Origin: Hydrogenophaga sp. SL48 | GTDB lineage: Bacteria; Pseudomonadota; Gammaproteobacteria; Burkholderiales; Burkholderiaceae_C | DNA length: 64,000 nt | Reading direction: 5' to 3' | NCBI RefSeq assembly: GCF_021729865.1 | Contig: NZ_CP063400.1 | Span: forward strand, 558,001 to 622,000 | Shown: in pieces, positions 54,241 through 62,798 of the stretch | Numbering within the stretch: the first letter of the stretch is position 1 | Layout: every line of letters starts with the position of its first letter | Notes under the pieces: model-generated | Database searches by the model: none | What the model saw: the letters and a program-made list of their open reading frames with translations, nothing else | Told to the model about the DNA's origin: nothing | Translations under genes and position numbers: made by a program

Positions 54241-55447
54241 CACCCCTGTGGTCTGGTGGCTGGTGTTGCTGGCGGCGGCGGGCGCCTTCGCCCTCACCAT
54301 GGGCACGCGCCAGACCATGGGTTTCTTTCTCTCTCCGCTGAACACCGCCACCGGTCTGGGCGTGGGCAGCATCAGCCTGGCCTTCGCTTTCGGGCAGCTC
54401 TGGTGGGGGCTGACACAGCCGTTTGCGGGCGCTGTGGCCGACCGCGTGGGCGCGGGGCGCGTGCTGTTGGTCGGGGTGCTGCTGGTGGCGCTGGGCACGT
54501 TCCTCACGCCGTTCATGACGACCACCTGGGGCCTCATCTTCGCCATTGGCGTGCTGGCCGCGGGCGGCGCCGGCATGGCCGGGCCGTCGGTGCTGATGGC
54601 CGCCACCGCGCGGCTGATCCCGGCCGAGCGGCGCGGCGTGGCCACGGGCGTGGTGAACGCGGGCGGTTCGTTTGGCCAGTTCATCATGGCGCCGCTGGCC
54701 GCTGCGCTCACCGCCAGCCTGGGCTGGATGGGCGCGCTGCAGGCCCTGGGCTTCATCGTGCTGCTGGCCTTGCCCGCCGCCTGGGTGCTGCGCGGGCCCG
54801 GCCCGGCCGCTGCGCCGGGTGCTGCGGCGCCGGCCGTGGCGCTGCCGGCGCGCGAGGCCATCCGCCGCGCGCTGGGCACGCCGAGCTACCTGCTGCTGTC
54901 GGCCGGGTTCTTCGTCTGCGGTTTTCACGTCGCGTTTCTCGCCACGCACCTGCCGGGCGTGGTGGCGGCCTGCGGGCTGCCGGCGCCGGTGGGGGCCTGG
55001 GCGCTGGGCGTGATCGGCCTGTTCAACATCATCGGCAGCCTGGCCATGGGATGGGCCGTGGGCCGCTGGCGCATGAAGTCGCTGCTCTCGCTGGTGTACA
55101 CCTCGCGCGCCGTGGCGGTGCTGGTGTTCCTGCTGGCGCCCAAGACCGAGGCGGTGTTGCTGGTGTTCGCCGCCGTGATGGGGCTGACGTTTCTCTCGAC
55201 CGTGCCGCCCACGGTGGGGCTGGTGGCCAAGTTCTTCGGCACCGGCAACATGGCGATGCTGTTCGGTCTGGTGATGCTGTCGCACCAGGTGGGCGGCTTC
55301 CTCGGTGCCTGGCTGGGCGGCCAGGTGTTTGAAGCCACCGGCAACTACGACGTGGTCTGGTACATCGACATCGTGCTGGCGGTGGCCGCGGCGCTGGTGC
55401 ACCTGCCGATCAAGGAGTCGGCGCCAGTGCGTTTGCGGCCCGCCTGA
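54227..55447 (+). CDS. Major facilitator superfamily transporter, 406 aa
   Basis: Twelve hydrophobic spans. MFS motif GAVADRVGAGRVLLVGVLLV and the signature TTWGLIFAIGVLAAGGAGMA. It resembles oxalate/formate-antiporter-like and other carboxylate MFS proteins. The substrate is unknown; the MarR partner and the PaaI-type thioesterase across the operator suggest an aromatic or acyl compound. Overlaps marR by 14 bases. Confidence 0.87.
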   Translation: MKRHDTPVVWWLVLLAAAGAFALTMGTRQTMGFFLSPLNTATGLGVGSISLAFAFGQLWWGLTQPFAGAVADRVGAGRVLLVGVLLVALGTFLTPFMTTTWGLIFAIGVLAAGGAGMAGPSVLMAATARLIPAERRGVATGVVNAGGSFGQFIMAPLAAALTASLGWMGALQALGFIVLLALPAAWVLRGPGPAAAPGAAAPAVALPAREAIRRALGTPSYLLLSAGFFVCGFHVAFLATHLPGVVAACGLPAPVGAWALGVIGLFNIIGSLAMGWAVGRWRMKSLLSLVYTSRAVAVLVFLLAPKTEAVLLVFAAVMGLTFLSTVPPTVGLVAKFFGTGNMAMLFGLVMLSHQVGGFLGAWLGGQVFEATGNYDVVWYIDIVLAVAAALVHLPIKESAPVRLRPA

Positions 55448-55481
55448 GCGGACAAGGTCCGGGGCTGTCGGGCGGTGGGCG

Positions 55482-56093
55482 TCAGCCCTGCACGACCTTC
55501 AGGTACGCGTCCCTCGTGGCGGGAGAGACCGCATCCAGCAGTTGCTCGTAGGTCGTCTGGTGCCGCACCAGCAGACGTGCCGAGGCCACACTCCGCGAGC
55601 GGCAATACCAGTGGCAACTGTGCTGCATCAGGTAGAGCTCGGCCAGCAGCGTGCGGGCTTTCTTGCGGGGGTCGGGTGTCGCCGTCGCGCTGTCCAGCGT
55701 CTGCGCGATGCCCCTGGCGTGCACCCGCATCACCTCCCTCAGGTCAAAGCCGGGCGCAAGGAAGGCGGGCAACCAGCGGTGGGCGTGGGGCAGGGGGTTG
55801 CGGTTGACGCGGGTGGCGGCTTCATCGGCCTGGGACAGCTCGTCGCTGAAGCGTTGAAACTGCTGGGCCAGCTGCTGCTCGGTCGCTTCGTGCATGGACC
55901 AGATCTGCCCCTGCCGATCGGGATCGCTCTCGCCCAGGGCCCGCATGTAGCCCTCGTTCAGGCGCTCCATCAGCTTCTCGATCTGGTGTCTGCCCAGGTG
56001 GCTCGCGAGCAGGGCGATGCGCTGGCGCTGTTCGCTGGACTTCAGCAGGTAGCCGCCAACGGCGAACAGGAGAAAAAGGGTCAGGGCATCCAT
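55482..56093 (-). CDS. Hypothetical membrane-anchored helical protein, 203 aa
   Basis: N-terminal hydrophobic segment (MDALTLFLLFAVGGYLLKSS) followed by helical hydrophilic sequence; I do not recognise it. ATG 56093 (preceded by CAGGTGACC on the minus strand) begins at the hydrophobic segment; the longer frame upstream is not supported. It converges with the MFS gene, and lies 112 bases from the DUF427 gene on the same strand. Confidence 0.65.
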   Translation of the reverse strand: MDALTLFLLFAVGGYLLKSSEQRQRIALLASHLGRHQIEKLMERLNEGYMRALGESDPDRQGQIWSMHEATEQQLAQQFQRFSDELSQADEAATRVNRNPLPHAHRWLPAFLAPGFDLREVMRVHARGIAQTLDSATATPDPRKKARTLLAELYLMQHSCHWYCRSRSVASARLLVRHQTTYEQLLDAVSPATRDAYLKVVQG

Positions 56094-56205
56094 GGGGTGG
56101 GCGGGCGTCGTCGGGCAGCCGGTGTGGTCACCTGCCAAAGATGATTGAATGGAAGCGCTGCCGGTCCCCGCCGGGTCGTGGCCGGCGGCGGCAGCCTTGA
56201 AAGGT

Positions 56206-56487
56206 TCAGGCCTCGACCTTGACGCCCTTCCAGAACGCCACACGTCCGCGGATGTTCTCGGCCTCGGGTTTCGGGTCCGGGTAGTACCAGGCGGCGTCGG
56301 GGTTCAGCTCGCCGTTGACCAGCAGCGAGTGGTAGTGGGCCTGCCCCTTCCAGGCGCAGGCCGTGCGGTGGTTGCTGAAGGTCACGAAAGCGCGGTTGAG
56401 CGCGCTTTCGGGAAAGTAGTGGTTGCCCTCGACCAGCACGGTGTCGTCGCTTTCGGCGATCACGGCGCCGTTCCAGGTGGCCTTCAC
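56206..56487 (-). CDS. DUF427 protein, 93 aa
   Basis: Signature: VLVEGNHYFPESALNRAFVT, TACAWKGQAHYHSLLVNG and AAWYYPDPKPEAENIRGRVA then FWKGVKVE. DUF427 proteins are small and soluble with an unknown role. Complete at 93 residues. Thirteen bases separate it from the small gene upstream, on the same strand, so they are likely co-transcribed. Confidence 0.87.
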   Translation of the reverse strand: MKATWNGAVIAESDDTVLVEGNHYFPESALNRAFVTFSNHRTACAWKGQAHYHSLLVNGELNPDAAWYYPDPKPEAENIRGRVAFWKGVKVEA

Positions 56488-56500
56488 GCCTGAACCCCCA

Positions 56501-56641
56501 TCACTTGTTCTTCTCTTTGCCGCGCGGGATGACCGAGGTCATGGGCGGCATCGGACGGTCCGAGGTGCCGGGTCCCTTGGGGGCGGAGGTGTCTTTTTTC
56601 GGCTTCTTCGCCATCTTTTCGTTGCGCTGTTCTTTGCCCAT
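56501..56641 (-). CDS. Small Lys-rich protein, 46 aa
   Basis: A 46-codon frame with AAGGAGCACACC upstream of ATG 56641, so it is well supplied for translation. Sequence begins MGKEQRNEKMAKKPKKDTSA and continues with Pro/Met (RPMPPMTSVIPRGKEKNK). Basic, hydrophilic and probably disordered. It lies 13 bases before DUF427 in the same direction. I do not recognise a family; short Lys-rich proteins of this type are common in this group of bacteria. Confidence 0.65.
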   Translation of the reverse strand: MGKEQRNEKMAKKPKKDTSAPKGPGTSDRPMPPMTSVIPRGKEKNK

Positions 56642-56706
56642 GGTGTGCTCCTTAGCGGGCCGCGACGTGCGGCAGAGGGTTGAATGTTAATGCCGGCCGG
56701 GTGGGG

Positions 56707-57294
56707 TCAAGGCCGTGCCAGGCCCAGAAATTCGGCCAGGGCCGGCGTGTCCATCGAGCCGGCCCTGGCGACGATCTGGCCGCTGGTGGCGTTGCGGGCC
56801 ACGATGTAGGGCACCGACTCGGCACCTAGACGGTCCAGCAACAGGGTATTGGCTTTGATCGCGGCTTCGATGTCGGCCGGGATGCTGGCCGATGCGGCGG
56901 TGCCGCCCTGGCCGGCAAGGATGGATTTCTCATGGGCGCTCATGGCCTCGACCGGGTTGGCTGCCTGCATCAGGGCCGCCCCCTGGGGCAGGCTCTTGGG
57001 GCCGAGCAGGGCCACCGGCGCCCAGACGAACTTGAGCTTGGTGTGCAGCGGCAGCGAGGCTTCCCACAAGTGGCTGCAGTGAGGACACTGCGGATCGAAC
57101 AGCACGTAGACGGTCTGCGCGCTCATCAAGGCCCCGGCGGTGAAGCCTTTGGCCTCGGCGGCCAGCGTGTCGAAAGCCTGCGCGGTGTCGATGCGGCTGG
57201 CGGCGGGGGCGCTGCCGGCCTCTTCTTTCGAGCAGGCGGCGAGCCAGAGCGGGGTGGTCGCCAGAAAGGTCAAGGCAAAACGTCGTGTGGTCAT
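56707..57294 (-). CDS. Thioredoxin-fold lipoprotein (DsbC/DsbG-like), 195 aa
   Basis: Signal peptide (MTTRRFALTFLATTPLWLAA) ending in the lipobox LAAC, then a thioredoxin-like domain with the redox motif CPHC in VYVLFDPQCPHCSHLWEASL and the cis-Pro loop ESVPYIVARN. It has about the size of DsbG-like thiol-disulphide proteins of the periplasm, but no N-terminal dimerisation domain. ATG 57294 begins the signal peptide; the frame further upstream is unsupported. Fifty-nine bases after the YeeE/YedE pair on the same strand. Confidence 0.83.
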   Translation of the reverse strand: MTTRRFALTFLATTPLWLAACSKEEAGSAPAASRIDTAQAFDTLAAEAKGFTAGALMSAQTVYVLFDPQCPHCSHLWEASLPLHTKLKFVWAPVALLGPKSLPQGAALMQAANPVEAMSAHEKSILAGQGGTAASASIPADIEAAIKANTLLLDRLGAESVPYIVARNATSGQIVARAGSMDTPALAEFLGLARP

Positions 57295-57353
57295 GGAGCG
57301 GGATCGGTGAGGGGAATGACGGGTTGAGATCATCGCAGAGCGACTCGGTTCCC

Positions 57354-57779
57354 TCAGGCCTTGGCGCGCAAGCCCTGCGCCAGCGCACCCAGGGCGATGC
57401 CGCCCAGTGCCCAGAGCAGGTCCGTGTTGCCGGTGCCCAGGCCCGCGATGGCCGGTCCCGGGCACACGCCACACAGGCCCCAGCCCACCCCGAACAGCGC
57501 CGCGCCGGCGAGGGTGTCGCGGTTCCAGTGGCTCACATGCTGATGAAAATATCCGCCGAGCAGCGGCCGGCGCAACAGCCGCGGCCCGAAGCGGTAGGTC
57601 AGCAGGGTGACCACCACCGCACCGCCCATCACCAGCATCAGCCCGAAGTCCTGGAAGCGCAGAAAACCCAGCACCACCTCCGGTTGAATCATGGTGGACA
57701 GCGACAGGCCGAAACCGAACAGTGCTCCACTGGCCAGCACGGCCAGCGCCTTGAGCGGGGTCATGGTGAAGCCGCTCAT
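57354..57779 (-). CDS. YeeE/YedE-family membrane protein, C-terminal half-type, 141 aa
   Basis: Second of a split pair. Four hydrophobic spans; GALFGFGLSLSTMIQPEVVL, FGVGWGLCGVCPGPAIAGLG with the Cys-rich CGVCPGPA signature of the family (thiosulphate/sulphur import). E. coli YeeE has both halves in one protein. ATG 57779 overlaps the stop of the first half (ATGA), so the two are made together and likely form a heterodimer. Confidence 0.87.
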   Translation of the reverse strand: MSGFTMTPLKALAVLASGALFGFGLSLSTMIQPEVVLGFLRFQDFGLMLVMGGAVVVTLLTYRFGPRLLRRPLLGGYFHQHVSHWNRDTLAGAALFGVGWGLCGVCPGPAIAGLGTGNTDLLWALGGIALGALAQGLRAKA

Positions 57780-58255
57780 GCGAACCACCTTCCGACGAGG
57801 TTGGCGGTCAGAAACGCCGTGCCCATGAAGGTCAGCACCGCCGCCAGCGAGGGCCACTGCAGCGAGCCCAGGCCACAGATGCCGTGGCCCGAGGTGCAGC
57901 CGTTGCCCAGCCGCGCGCCGTAGCCCACCAACACGCCGCCGATCAGCAGTTGCCAGGCGGGGATGTCGGTGGAGCCGGGCGTGCCATCGGAGAAGCCGAG
58001 CCACCAGACCAGCGCCCCCAGGATCAGACCCAGCGCATACACCAGCCGCCAGACCCGCGAGTCCGTGAATCGCGCCTGCTGAAAGAACGGGCGCTTGACA
58101 AGGAACGACCAGGTGGACGAAAACACCGTGCTCATGCCACCGACCAGACCGGTGCAGACAAACAGCAGCGCGACACCCGCGCCGATGAACGCACCGCCGA
58201 GCAGGTAGTGCTGCCAGCCGAAAGGGAAGAGGGAGGCCAGTGGGTCCATGGGCAT
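57776..58255 (-). CDS. YeeE/YedE-family membrane protein, N-terminal half-type, 159 aa
   Basis: First of the pair. FIGAGVALLFVCTGLVGGMS, LIGGVLVGYGARLGNGCTSG then HGICGLGSLQW (Cys-containing GNGCTSGHGICG signature), and ALVWWLGF. ATG 58255 (MPMDPL) or ATG 58249 are both possible. Upstream is the terminator of the tRNA gene. Sulphur-compound transport is established for the family; the substrate here is inferred. Confidence 0.85.
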   Translation of the reverse strand: MPMDPLASLFPFGWQHYLLGGAFIGAGVALLFVCTGLVGGMSTVFSSTWSFLVKRPFFQQARFTDSRVWRLVYALGLILGALVWWLGFSDGTPGSTDIPAWQLLIGGVLVGYGARLGNGCTSGHGICGLGSLQWPSLAAVLTFMGTAFLTANLVGRWFA

Positions 58256-58290
58256 CGAAGGCTGTTCGCCCGACGCGCGGGCAGGAATGA

Positions 58291-58323
58291 AAAAGCCCGC
58301 TGTCCAGAAGACAGCGGGCTTTT
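58291..58323 (-). terminator. Rho-independent terminator of the tRNA-Thr gene
   Basis: AAAAGCCCGCTGTC, loop CAGAA, GACAGCGGGCTTTT: a 14-bp perfect stem 9 bases downstream of the tRNA 3' end on the minus strand, with an A/T run. It should also stop transcription coming from the plus strand. Confidence 0.85.
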
Positions 58324-58332
58324 CAGATTGTG

Positions 58333-58408
58333 TGGTGCCGGAGAGATGAATCGAACACCCGACCTTCTCATTACGAATGAGCTGCTCTACCGACTGAGCT
58401 ACACCGGC
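58333..58408 (-). tRNA. tRNA-Thr (anticodon CGT)
   Basis: Reverse strand reads GCCGGTGTAGCTCAGTCGGT-AGAGC at the 5' end, anticodon arm GCTCA-TTCGTAA-TGAGA with anticodon CGT (reads ACG), T-arm GGGTG-TTCGATT-CATCT, acceptor ending CTCCGGC-A-CCA. CCA is encoded. The sixth acceptor pair (T-T) and the first anticodon-stem pair (G-A) are mismatched. It lies between fbp and the YeeE/YedE pair. Confidence 0.93.
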
Positions 58409-58419
58409 AACGCCCGCGA

Positions 58420-59439
58420 TTATAGCGTGCCGTGGTAGCTGGTGATGCGCTCGACCTCGTTCCTGGAACCGAGGATCACGCTCACGCGCTCGTGCAGTTT
58501 GGTCGGTTGGAGATCCAGGATGCGCTCGCGACCGTTGGTGGCCGCGCCGCCCGCTTGTTCCACCAGCCAGGCCATGGGGTTGGCCTCGTACATCAGGCGC
58601 AGCTTGCCCGGCTTGTCGGGTTCGCGCTTGTCCCAGGGGTACAGAAACACGCCACCACGGGTGAGGATGCGGTGCACGTCGGCCACCATGGAGGCGACCC
58701 AGCGCATGTTGAAGTCCTTGCCGCGTGGGCCGTCCTTGCCTGCGAGGCACTCGTTCACATAGCGCTTCACCGGCTCGTCCCAGTGCCGCATGTTGCTCAT
58801 GTTGATGGCGAATTCTTTGGTGTCGGCCGGAATTTGCACGTGTTCCCGGGTCAATACGAAGGAGCCTTGTTCTCGGTCCAGTGTGAACATGGCCACGCCA
58901 TCGCCCACGGTGAGCACGAGTGTGGTCTGTGGGCCGTAGACGCAGTAGCCGGCAGCCACCTGCTGCGTACCGGGTTGCAGGAAGTCCTGCTCGCTCACGG
59001 GCTCAACGGCATCGGGGTCGTCGTTGCCCTTTTTGAGCACCGAGAAGATGGTGCCGATGGACACGTTCACGTCGATGTTGGAGGAACCATCCAGTGGGTC
59101 GAACATCAGCAGGTATTCGCCCTGTGGGAAGCGGTTGGGCACCACGTAGATGCTGTCCATCTCTTCGCTGGCCATGGCCGCCAGGTGCCCGCCCCATTCG
59201 TTGGCTTCGATGAGCACTTCGTTGGCGATGATGTCCAGCTGCTTCTGCACCTCGCCCTGCACGTTCTCGGTGTCGGCGACACCGAGGATGCCGCCCAGGT
59301 CGCCCTTGTTGACCGCCTGGCTGATGCTCTTGCACGAGCGAGCGACGACCTCCAGCAGCAGGCGCAGGTCGCCCGGGATGTGGCCATCGACGCGCTGTTG
59401 TTCGACGAGGTAGCGGGTGAGTGAGATTTTTTTGGTCAT
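58420..59439 (-). CDS. fbp: Fructose-1,6-bisphosphatase, class I
   Basis: 339 residues. Gluconeogenesis (and Calvin cycle in autotrophs). Metal and substrate motifs: [39 protein letters not shown] (FDPLDGSSN), [31 protein letters not shown] and [20 protein letters not shown]. It starts at ATG 59439, 9 bases after pepN ends on the same strand, so the two are probably co-transcribed; the tRNA gene follows 12 bases after its stop. Confidence 0.96.
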   Translation of the reverse strand: MTKKISLTRYLVEQQRVDGHIPGDLRLLLEVVARSCKSISQAVNKGDLGGILGVADTENVQGEVQKQLDIIANEVLIEANEWGGHLAAMASEEMDSIYVVPNRFPQGEYLLMFDPLDGSSNIDVNVSIGTIFSVLKKGNDDPDAVEPVSEQDFLQPGTQQVAAGYCVYGPQTTLVLTVGDGVAMFTLDREQGSFVLTREHVQIPADTKEFAINMSNMRHWDEPVKRYVNECLAGKDGPRGKDFNMRWVASMVADVHRILTRGGVFLYPWDKREPDKPGKLRLMYEANPMAWLVEQAGGAATNGRERILDLQPTKLHERVSVILGSRNEVERITSYHGTL

Positions 59440-59448
59440 GGGTTGTCC

Positions 59449-62151
59449 TTAATCGGCCAGGGCGCGGGTCACGACCTCGCGCACATCGTTGCTCAGGTCC
59501 GACTTCGCGGCCACACGGGCGATCGCCTCTCTCGCTGCGTTGCGGTAGGGCTCGGCGAGCTTCTTCCAGCGGTCGAGCGCGCGCGCGAGGCGGGCGGCGA
59601 CCTGAGGGTTGAGGGCGTCGAGCTCCAGCACGCGCTCGCTCCAGAAGACATAGCCCGCTGCGTCGCCGCGGTGGAAGGCGCCGGGGTTGGCACTGCAGTA
59701 GCTGAAGACCACGCTGCGTGCGCGATTGGGGTTCTTCAGGTTGAAATCCGGGTGGGTCATGAGATGACGCACCGCCGGCAGCACATTGCCGCCGCGGTCG
59801 GGCGCGCCGGCCTGCAGCGCGAACCACTTGTCGATCACCAGGGCCTCGCCCTTGAACATCGCATGGAAACGCACCAGGGCGTCCTGCGCCAGCGGCTGGC
59901 CGCTCACCACCAGGGCCGAGAGCGCGTTGAAGCGGTCGGTCATGTTGCCTGCGTCCTTGAAGCGCTGGTAGGCCTTGCCGGGCCAGACCGCATCACCGCT
60001 CGCGCGCGCGGCCAGGCAGAGCATGGTCAGCGCCAGGCCAGCGAGTGCGCGGCGGCCGGTGCTCACCGGGTCGGGGCGGTAGGCGCCGTTGTCCTGGTGG
60101 GCGTCGAAAGCCCAGGCCCAGTCGGCCTGCAGGGCCCCGGCGAGCTGTTCGCGCATGGTCTCGCGCACGGCGTGAATGCGCTGCGGGTCCACCACGTCGA
60201 GCTGCTCGGCGATGTAGGTTTCGCTCGGCAGGGTGAGCACCAGTTCCTTGAACGCAGCGTCCAGCGTGGGGTGACGCAACACGTCGCGCATGGCGTTCAG
60301 GTAGGCGGCATCCAGCGGCTCGTTCGTGACAGGACCGTCGGCGCGGATGGCCGCCAGCGCGAGACGCAAGGCCAGTCGCTGGCCGGCTTCCCAGCGGTTG
60401 AAGGCATCGGTGTCGTGCGCCAGCAGGCTCAGCAGTTGGGTGTCGGTGTAGTCGGCGTCCAGCACCACCGGGGCCGAGAAGCCTCGCAGGATGGAGGGCA
60501 CCGGTTCGGCGTCGAGATTGACGAAGGTGAAGCTTTCGCTGGCCTGTGTCAGCACGAAGGTGCGCGTGCCGTTCTCCGCCTGGTTCCAGTGCGCCAGCTG
60601 CAGCGGCAGCTCGGTGCCGCTGGCATCCAGCAGACCGATGGCGACCGGAATCACGAACGGCTCTTTCACCGACTGCCCCGGTGTGGGCGCACAGCTCTGC
60701 GTGAACGTGAGCGTGTAGCTGCGGGCCGCGGCGTCGTACACACCACGCGCACGCACCACGGGCGTGCCGGCCTGGCTGTACCAGCGCTTGAACTGCGGCA
60801 GGAGGCGGGCGAGGTCGCTGTCGGGGTTGGCGTCGGCGATGGCCTGGGCGAAATGATCGCAAGTGACGGCCTGGCCGTCGTGGCGCTGAAAGTACAGGTC
60901 CATGCCGAGACGGAAACCCTCACGCCCCACCAGGGTCTGCATCATGCGCACGACCTCGGCGCCTTTTTCGTAGATCGTGACGGTGTAGAAATTGTTGATT
61001 TCCACATAGCTGTCGGGCCGCACGGGATGGGCCATCGGGCCGGCGTCTTCGGGGAACTGCATGGTGCGCAGCACGCGCACGTCCTCGATGCGTTTGACCG
61101 CGCGTGCCGAGGGCTCGGCGCACAGGTCCATGCTGAACTCCTGGTCGCGGAAGACGGTCAGGCCTTCCTTGAGAGAGAGCTGGAACCAGTCGCGGCAGGT
61201 GATGCGGTTGCCGGTCCAGTTGTGGAAATACTCGTGGCCCACGACCGATTCGATGTTGGCGAAATCGGTGTCGGTCGCGGTGGCGCTGTTGGCGAGAACG
61301 TACTTCGTGTTGAAGATGTTCAGGCCCTTGTTTTCCATGGCGCCCATGTTGAAGTCGCTGGTGGCGACGATCATGAAACGTTCCAGATCGAGCGGCAGAC
61401 CGAAGCGGGCCTCGTCCCAGATCACGCTGTTGATCAGCGAGTTCATCGCGTGCTCGGTCTTGTCCATGTCGCCGGGGCGCACGAAGACCTGCAGCAGGTG
61501 CTGGTTGCCGCTGCGCGAGGTGATGCGCTGCTCGCGCGCCACCAGCTGGCCGGCCACGAGCGCGAACAGGTAGCAGGGCTTCTTGTGCGGATCGACCCAC
61601 TTGGCGAAGTGGCGGCCATCGGGCAGAGATCCTTCTTCCACCAGGTTGCCGTTGGACAGCAGCACCGGGTACTTGGCCTTGTCGGCGCGCAGCGTCACGG
61701 TGTAGCTCGCCATCACGTCGGAGCGGTCGAGGAAGTAGGTGATGCGGCGGAAGCCCTCGGCCTCGCACTGCGTGAAGAAGGTGTCCTGGCTCACGTACAG
61801 GCCCATGAGCTGGGTGTTCTTCTCGGGCGCGCAGGTGGTGAAGATCTCCAGATCGAAGGGCTCGGTGCCTTCGGGCAGGTTTTCCAGCACCAGGGTCTGG
61901 CCGTCCATCTTGAACGAGCAGCCGCCACCGTTGAGCATCACGCGGGCCAGATTGAGGTCTTCACCGTCCAGGCGCAGCGCCTGCGCGGGCACGTCGGGGT
62001 TGCGGCGCAAGCGCATCTTGTTGAGCACGCGCGTCTTGAGCGGGTCGAGGTCGAAACTGAGATCGACGGTATCGATCCAGAAAGCCGGCGGCGCGTAGTC
62101 TTCTCGGCGGACCACCGTGGTTGGGCCATTGGCCTCACGCAGAAGGTTCAT
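59449..62151 (-). CDS. pepN: Aminopeptidase N (M1 family)
   Basis: 900 residues, cytoplasmic zinc aminopeptidase. GAMEN motif in FNMGAMENKGLNIFNTKYVL, zinc site in VGHEYFHNWTGNRITCRDW (HEYFH, with the third ligand Glu in SLKEGLTVFRD) and YEKGAEVVRM. Length matches the proteobacterial PepN (about 870-890). Its N-terminus MNLLREANGPTTVVRREDYA is typical. ATGA overlap with the HAD gene upstream. Confidence 0.95.
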   Translation of the reverse strand: MNLLREANGPTTVVRREDYAPPAFWIDTVDLSFDLDPLKTRVLNKMRLRRNPDVPAQALRLDGEDLNLARVMLNGGGCSFKMDGQTLVLENLPEGTEPFDLEIFTTCAPEKNTQLMGLYVSQDTFFTQCEAEGFRRITYFLDRSDVMASYTVTLRADKAKYPVLLSNGNLVEEGSLPDGRHFAKWVDPHKKPCYLFALVAGQLVAREQRITSRSGNQHLLQVFVRPGDMDKTEHAMNSLINSVIWDEARFGLPLDLERFMIVATSDFNMGAMENKGLNIFNTKYVLANSATATDTDFANIESVVGHEYFHNWTGNRITCRDWFQLSLKEGLTVFRDQEFSMDLCAEPSARAVKRIEDVRVLRTMQFPEDAGPMAHPVRPDSYVEINNFYTVTIYEKGAEVVRMMQTLVGREGFRLGMDLYFQRHDGQAVTCDHFAQAIADANPDSDLARLLPQFKRWYSQAGTPVVRARGVYDAAARSYTLTFTQSCAPTPGQSVKEPFVIPVAIGLLDASGTELPLQLAHWNQAENGTRTFVLTQASESFTFVNLDAEPVPSILRGFSAPVVLDADYTDTQLLSLLAHDTDAFNRWEAGQRLALRLALAAIRADGPVTNEPLDAAYLNAMRDVLRHPTLDAAFKELVLTLPSETYIAEQLDVVDPQRIHAVRETMREQLAGALQADWAWAFDAHQDNGAYRPDPVSTGRRALAGLALTMLCLAARASGDAVWPGKAYQRFKDAGNMTDRFNALSALVVSGQPLAQDALVRFHAMFKGEALVIDKWFALQAGAPDRGGNVLPAVRHLMTHPDFNLKNPNRARSVVFSYCSANPGAFHRGDAAGYVFWSERVLELDALNPQVAARLARALDRWKKLAEPYRNAAREAIARVAAKSDLSNDVREVVTRALAD

Positions 62152-62798
62152 AGCTTCTCCAGGAAACGGGATGTGATCAGGGCATGAAAATCGGGAACCC
62201 GGGCGAGCACGTGCGGCCCACCGAGTTCGTCGGCTGGGTGCGAGCTGCAGATGGCGACGGCGCGCATGCCGGCGCGCCGAGCGGCCTCGATGCCCAGCGG
62301 AGCGTCTTCGAACACGATGCAGTGTTCGGGCGACACGCCGAGGCGGCGTGCCACCTCCAGAAAAATGGCGGGTTCGGGTTTGCCCGGCAGGCCCTCGTCG
62401 CCGCCCACCGTGGGCAGCGTCTGTCCCAGCGCCAGGTGCTGGTACGCGAACGCCTGGTTGTGGCGGTCGCCCGCCGTGCCCACGCCGACCGCCAGGCCAC
62501 GTTGTTGCGCGGCCCCGAGGAAGGTCTTGAAGCCTGCGACCTCGCTGAAAACGGGGGCAAACAGCTCGCGGTAGACGGCTTCCTTTTCATCGACGTGGGC
62601 CTGGGCCTGTTCGTGCGAGATGTCGCCGAACAGCGCCTGCATGCACTCGACGCCGGTGCGACCGGTGGTGCGGCGCATCAGGTCGGCCACATCAATCTCC
62701 AGGCCACGTCGTCGCGTGAACTCGACCCAGCTGCGCTGGTGCGACGGCATGGAATCGATCATGGTGCCGTCCATGTCGAAGATCAGGGCCTGGACCAT
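62148..62798 (-). CDS. HAD-superfamily hydrolase, beta-phosphoglucomutase-like, 216 aa
   Basis: Subfamily IA: DxD as ALIFDMDGTMIDSMPSHQRS, motif II in GVGTAGDRHNQAF, Lys in GLPGKPEPAIFLEVARRLGV and motif IV in CIVFEDAPLGIEAARRAGM. The cap and KPxP motif resemble beta-phosphoglucomutase and sugar-phosphate phosphatases. Substrate not known. Stop overlaps the pepN ATG. It begins one base before the end of prfB, so the three genes run together. Confidence 0.88.
   Translation of the reverse strand: MVQALIFDMDGTMIDSMPSHQRSWVEFTRRRGLEIDVADLMRRTTGRTGVECMQALFGDISHEQAQAHVDEKEAVYRELFAPVFSEVAGFKTFLGAAQQRGLAVGVGTAGDRHNQAFAYQHLALGQTLPTVGGDEGLPGKPEPAIFLEVARRLGVSPEHCIVFEDAPLGIEAARRAGMRAVAICSSHPADELGGPHVLARVPDFHALITSRFLEKL

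Noticed and set aside
59443..62187. 914-codon plus-strand frame opposite pepN
   Set aside because: It is fully antisense to a strong pepN with all catalytic motifs, and has shadow-like composition (Val/Ala/Gly/His/Arg) with no domains.
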